A stretch of 64,000 nt of DNA. It comes from Protonemura montana. Taxonomy: Eukaryota; Arthropoda; Insecta; Plecoptera; Nemouridae. Positions 60,294-64,000 of the stretch are shown here, one piece after another. The DNA lies in NCBI GenBank assembly GCA_947568835.1, contig OX387603.1, positions 7,616,943-7,680,942 on the forward strand, in the 5' to 3' direction. The notes beneath the pieces were generated by a model that did not search any database, was not told the DNA's origin, and worked only from the letters and a program-made list of their open reading frames with translations. The stretch's first letter is position 1, and each line of letters begins with the position of its first letter. Made by a program: the position numbers and the translations under genes.

Positions 60294-60784
60294 ATTCCAT
60301 CGTCTTCTGGGAACGTATTGCGAATGGAATTCACGACGCAGGACGGAATAACAACACGCCTATTTTTCCCTAATGCAGCCCACGAATTGACCCAGGAAAC
60401 AAATGATTTATAAGCCAAATGGCGCCAAACTTTATTTGAGGGACAGCGCATTTTGTCTTTAGTGTCTTTGGATGCTGTGTGCATAATCAGTTTATGCCTG
60501 GTAATGTTGAGCACATCAATGCTTTTCGTGATAACGTCGAATGACCCGTGCTCGGTAATGCACTCGTCATTCTGGCACAACGCTCGTATTTGTGGTGGCT
60601 CTTTACAGCAATGCGATTCTACGTCGCTGTCCATTGCAACGCAGTTACCACACGTACACCACGAGGTGTTTCCTGCTCGCCCTACAAAGGATTCTTGTAG
60701 TCTCCTTTCATCGGCTTTTTTGCAAATATTTTCTTCAATCTCGCTCTGAGTAAACTTCGGGTCTAAACTGAAAGGTCCAGCCAT
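60212..60784 (-). CDS. P2X7-type cytoplasmic ballast-domain protein of the TIR element, 190 aa
   Basis: The first ATG (60784-60782) gives 190 residues. Most of the protein matches the cysteine-rich zinc-binding cytoplasmic domain of the P2X7 receptor: WCTCGNC at 42-48, HCCKE at 58-62, C70, CITEH at 75-79, W120, RHLAYKSFVSW at 121-131, RRVVIPSCVV at 142-151 and YVGF at 165-168. There is no transmembrane segment and no P2X channel domain, so it is a soluble stand-alone version. The last 30 or so codons overlap the THAP frame in antisense. Stand-alone ballast domains are known in invertebrates; a function in transposition or host defence would be inference. Confidence 0.85.
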   Translation of the reverse strand: MAGPFSLDPKFTQSEIEENICKKADERRLQESFVGRAGNTSWCTCGNCVAMDSDVESHCCKEPPQIRALCQNDECITEHGSFDVITKSIDVLNITRHKLIMHTASKDTKDKMRCPSNKVWRHLAYKSFVSWVNSWAALGKNRRVVIPSCVVNSIRNTFPEDDGIYVGFNAAAMGFTRGFGCDLLVDGSFK

Positions 60785-60876
60785 TGCCACACTTCAATGA
60801 AACAATGCGACACTATCGCGAGCGCGCCGACCCTACCGACTCTGCAGCGCGCGTCTTACAGTCTTGCAGACTGCCG

Positions 60877-61042
60877 CTGCAGACTCCCTATCTCTGACGT
60901 CACGCACGGAGCTTCGCGCCAAAAAGAAAAAGTGCGAGAAATGTGCACCGCATTTTTTTAGATTTTTCTTTTTTACGGGATCCTTAATTAATTGATGTTC
61001 CTCACATACAGTAATTTTTAAATGTCAATTGAAGGTGGTCCT
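60877..61042 (-). repeat. Right terminal inverted repeat
   Basis: Reverse complement of the left repeat, about 93% identical by eye. Just inside it (60830-60885) GTCTTGCAGACTG and CTGCAGACT words are repeated in both orientations, resembling subterminal protein-binding sites. The minus-strand frame starts 93 bp inside this repeat. Confidence 0.93.
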
Positions 61043-61140
61043 TTAAGCCAGAGTGTCCAGTCATGTGTCTTGTCAGGGTGCTTTTATTCAGAGGGCCCAG
61101 CACCAATGTTTGATAAAGCTCTCATCCACGTAGAGAAAAG
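61043..61140 (-). pseudogene. C2H2 zinc-finger pseudogene, upstream part
   Basis: Minus-strand reading toward the element gives NKSTLTRHMTGHSG and ends in GGC-TTAA at the insertion site. The preceding half-finger is recognisable only by changing frame (CAFLYVDESFIKH), so at least one frameshift has occurred. Together with 59150-59493 it forms one interrupted zinc-finger array. Confidence 0.7.
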
Positions 61141-61660
61141 CACATGAGGCATTTTTGAGAACAATACCTTCCGAGATATTTGTGATAGTTGTATAATAAC
61201 ACAGTTGATTGAATCACTGTGTTCAAAGACGCACTATTTTGCGAACAGCTGTTGTTGTCAGCGGTCTAAAGACGTCGGTAAATCAGTGGATGATGTTGTA
61301 ACTTAGGATTGAAAATGTCGTGCATTGCCGAATGCAATGCAAAATTCCTGTGGAGTTTGAAATAATTCCGTGCAAACCTCGGATTTAAGTAAATATAATT
61401 AAACATTTACAATAATGTGCATCTTGTGGTACAAAATGTACGATTCTGTGAGAAAATAATAAAATGTAAATGTATTAGTTGAAAGATTAGATATCAGTTG
61501 AAAGGCCAAAATTCGGTCCCAGTCTAACAATTGCCACTCACTAAGCAAAACTTAGCATGCGTACTTATCAGTTAGAATAAAAAACAAATCTTTTGCACTA
61601 CTGTAGAGCCAGAATGGAGAATCGCATCCTCTATTCACATTAAACCGACATTACGCTTAT
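61141..61660. other. No gene seen
   Basis: AT-rich spacer without a recognised frame or repeat. Confidence 0.45.
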
Positions 61661-61795
61661 CACCGAACGGTTTGGCGTGTTGGAAACACCGGTCCTCGTG
61701 AGAACACCGAAGTCAAGCAACAAGCGCTGGGTCAGGTATTGGATGGGTGACCATCATACACACAGTTCTGTACCGGAGAGAGGTTATAGAAACAG
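61661..61795 (+). mobile_element. 5S rRNA-derived SINE, copy 4 (3'-truncated)
   Basis: CACCGAACGGTTTGGCGTGT, TGGAAACACCGGTCCTCGTG, CACCGAAGTCAAGCAACAAG and GTATTGGATGGGTGACCATC give the best preserved head of the family. After CAGTTCTGTACCGGAGAGAGG the body is lost. Confidence 0.78.
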
Positions 61796-62009
61796 TGCGT
61801 CGTTAAATTTCACAGTTTTACGAAGTAGTACTGTCACAACGACCCCTAAGTATAATGACGTTGTAAACTTTTCCGCAGAAAAAGTTGCAAATGGATCATG
61901 ATCCAGTTGTCCAGAAACTCAGAATCAGAGCTTTCAGATCCAGAACCAGAGCATCCAACAAGATAAACATTAATCTCATTTGTGTGCTCTCCATTCACGA
62001 GTGCGTTTT

Positions 62010-62345
62010 CGCACCGAGCAAGATCTTGCAGATGTCAATTATTATTTTAGAAGACTTCAAAGTCGGAAACGCAGAATACAAGATCTTTCAAAAATCGCAA
62101 CACAAAAAAATAATTTCAAGAACTTGCTAAGAACTTGCCAAGATATCGTTTCCTTGCCAAGATTCAAAAATCTTGCAGCCATGTAAAATCCCACGGGACC
62201 GTGTCAAGATCTTGTCAATTTCTTATCAAGATCTTAAACAAATCTTGTCTGAAGGGAAAAATTTTAGGTGTTTTCAAGAAATTGCCAAGAAATTGCTTCT
62301 TGCCAAGATCTTGCCACGATCTTGCAAGATCTTGCAAGATCTATG
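62010..62345. repeat. Degenerate palindromic minisatellite, CTTGCAAGAT-like
   Basis: The 10-11-bp word CTTGCCAAGAT or CTTGCAAGAT, itself a palindrome (ATCTTGCAAGAT), occurs about fifteen times. It is perfect and contiguous at 62310-62341 (CTTGCCACGAT, CTTGCAAGAT, CTTGCAAGAT) and scattered with spacers upstream. Both strands read almost the same. Confidence 0.8.
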
Positions 62346-62477
62346 ATTTCTGGTTTTCTCCAGACTTGTGCCGACAAGACACTTGGTGCACCCCGTTTCA
62401 AAGGAGGCTTGGCCAACTGCCGCGGCGCTGTTTTCTGGCCTGCTCGTGTGCGGGGACCGTGCCGTAATGGCACTCTA

Positions 62478-62600
62478 AAGATAATAATAATAATAATTGT
62501 TTATTCATAGCTCAGGAGCCAATTACATAATTACAATTACACAAAATTATATTCTTCAATCATCATCAAATTATAATCTTAAATCATCAATCATAATAAT
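62478..62600 (-). mobile_element. LINE-like 3' tail
   Basis: On the minus strand an AT-rich stretch ends in GAATAAACAATTATTATTATTATT, similar in texture to the tails at 149 and 48177. No reverse-transcriptase residue could be read, so the assignment rests on the tail alone. Confidence 0.35.
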
Positions 62601-63117
62601 ACTTACGCGGTAGTAGGTAGGCAAGCCTCATTGAATCAATGGTTGCCAATGTACAACTTCTGGTTTGTCATATAGGTGGGTGGAGTGACTTTTGGCTGAA
62701 AATGCATTCACAAAAATAAAAATCCTGTTTATTATTTACTAGTAAACTCTAGCATTCTAAAATATTTGATTCCCTTAAGACCAGGTGATCTGTGTTTTTA
62801 GCCTGAAATTCAGTGTCTATTGCAAGTTTTATTGTTTCGTTGGAAATAACGATTAGAATTACCCTTGATAGCTACAAGAGTCAGTTACCTTATGTCGTTT
62901 GCAACTGGCCTGCACCAGAGCAGATTTGAAACTTGCTTGATGAGGTTATGCTATCGACTTGGTTTGCACCAGCGTGGGCACTCCAAGGGTGGGCACTCCC
63001 ACTGGAATACGTGATCATTAGCTGTCGGTGTATTAATTTGTTTTCTGATTTCACTATCAATATTTTTGAAGCAAGAAGAAAAAAAAGAAGGGAGCAACTT
63101 TGTTAGTTGAACACTTA
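62601..63117. other. No gene seen
   Basis: No recognised frame. GTGGGCACTCC is directly repeated at 62974 and 62990. Confidence 0.45.

Positions 63118-64000
<883 letters not shown>

Larger units (their letters stand above)
59490..61046. mobile_element. TIR element with TTAA duplication carrying THAP and P2X7-ballast ORFs
   Basis: TTAA at 59490-59493 and 61043-61046 flanks 1,549 bp with inverted ends starting AGGAACACCTTCAATTG and AGGACCACCTTCAATTG. Two intact, convergent reading frames start just inside the two repeats: a THAP protein on plus and a P2X7-ballast protein on minus. TTAA duplication is typical of the piggyBac superfamily, but the ends do not start with the usual CCY triplet and no DDD transposase is encoded. 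It is either a non-autonomous element with cargo moved in trans, or a minimal element whose proteins act in ways not known to me. High repeat identity and intact frames argue for recent activity. Confidence 0.88.

Noticed and set aside
60212-60784. P2X7 receptor gene
   Set aside because: Only the cytoplasmic ballast-type domain is present; there are no transmembrane helices and no P2X ectodomain, and it lies inside a mobile element.
59490-61046. P-element-type transposon because of the THAP domain
   Set aside because: P elements make 8-bp duplications and encode a large transposase; here the duplication is TTAA and the protein ends shortly after the THAP domain.

Overview
The window reads as AT-rich animal (metazoan) nuclear DNA. 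It holds one spliced gene with GT-AG introns and a polyadenylation signal, many short 5'-truncated LINE tails, tRNA- and 5S-rRNA-derived SINEs, foldback repeats, minisatellites and long G or C homopolymers. Nothing bacterial (operons, Shine-Dalgarno sites, CRISPR) is present. The species cannot be named from this sequence; the mixture of 5S-derived SINEs, tRNA-like SINEs and a mobile element carrying a P2X7-ballast-type domain suggests a marine invertebrate, which is inference only.

Positions 1 to about 53,400 contain no convincing host gene. They hold the 3' ends of at least four non-LTR retrotransposons (149-682 minus, 3709-4460 plus, 11855-12116 plus, 47920-48177 plus), 5S-derived SINEs (6571, 19781, 42884; another at 61661), a divergent pair of tRNA-like SINEs (30216-30495), and four dispersed repeat families, here called A to D. 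Between them lie single-copy-looking stretches, some CpG-rich with many TAATTA-type words, that could be regulatory DNA.

Positions 53,426-58,923 (plus strand) carry an eight-exon gene for UTP3/SAS10, a component of the small-subunit processome that makes 18S rRNA. The exons join in phase to about 464 codons. Its introns hold a second divergent tRNA-SINE pair, SINE relics and a 100-bp tandem repeat.

Positions 59,490-61,046 are the most interesting part. This compact element has about 167-bp terminal inverted repeats that are about 93% identical by eye and a TTAA target duplication. It carries two intact, convergent open reading frames whose 3' ends overlap: a THAP zinc-finger protein (plus strand) and a protein with the cysteine-rich cytoplasmic 'ballast' domain otherwise known from the P2X7 receptor (minus strand). 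No transposase is visible. It sits exactly in the linker between two fingers of an older, decayed C2H2 zinc-finger pseudogene on the minus strand; removing it with one TTAA restores the frame across that linker.

From 61,100 to the end there is another 5S-derived SINE, a palindromic minisatellite (62,010-62,345), a LINE-like tail, and about 880 bp of GACGAA/GACGCA hexanucleotide repeat running off the window edge.
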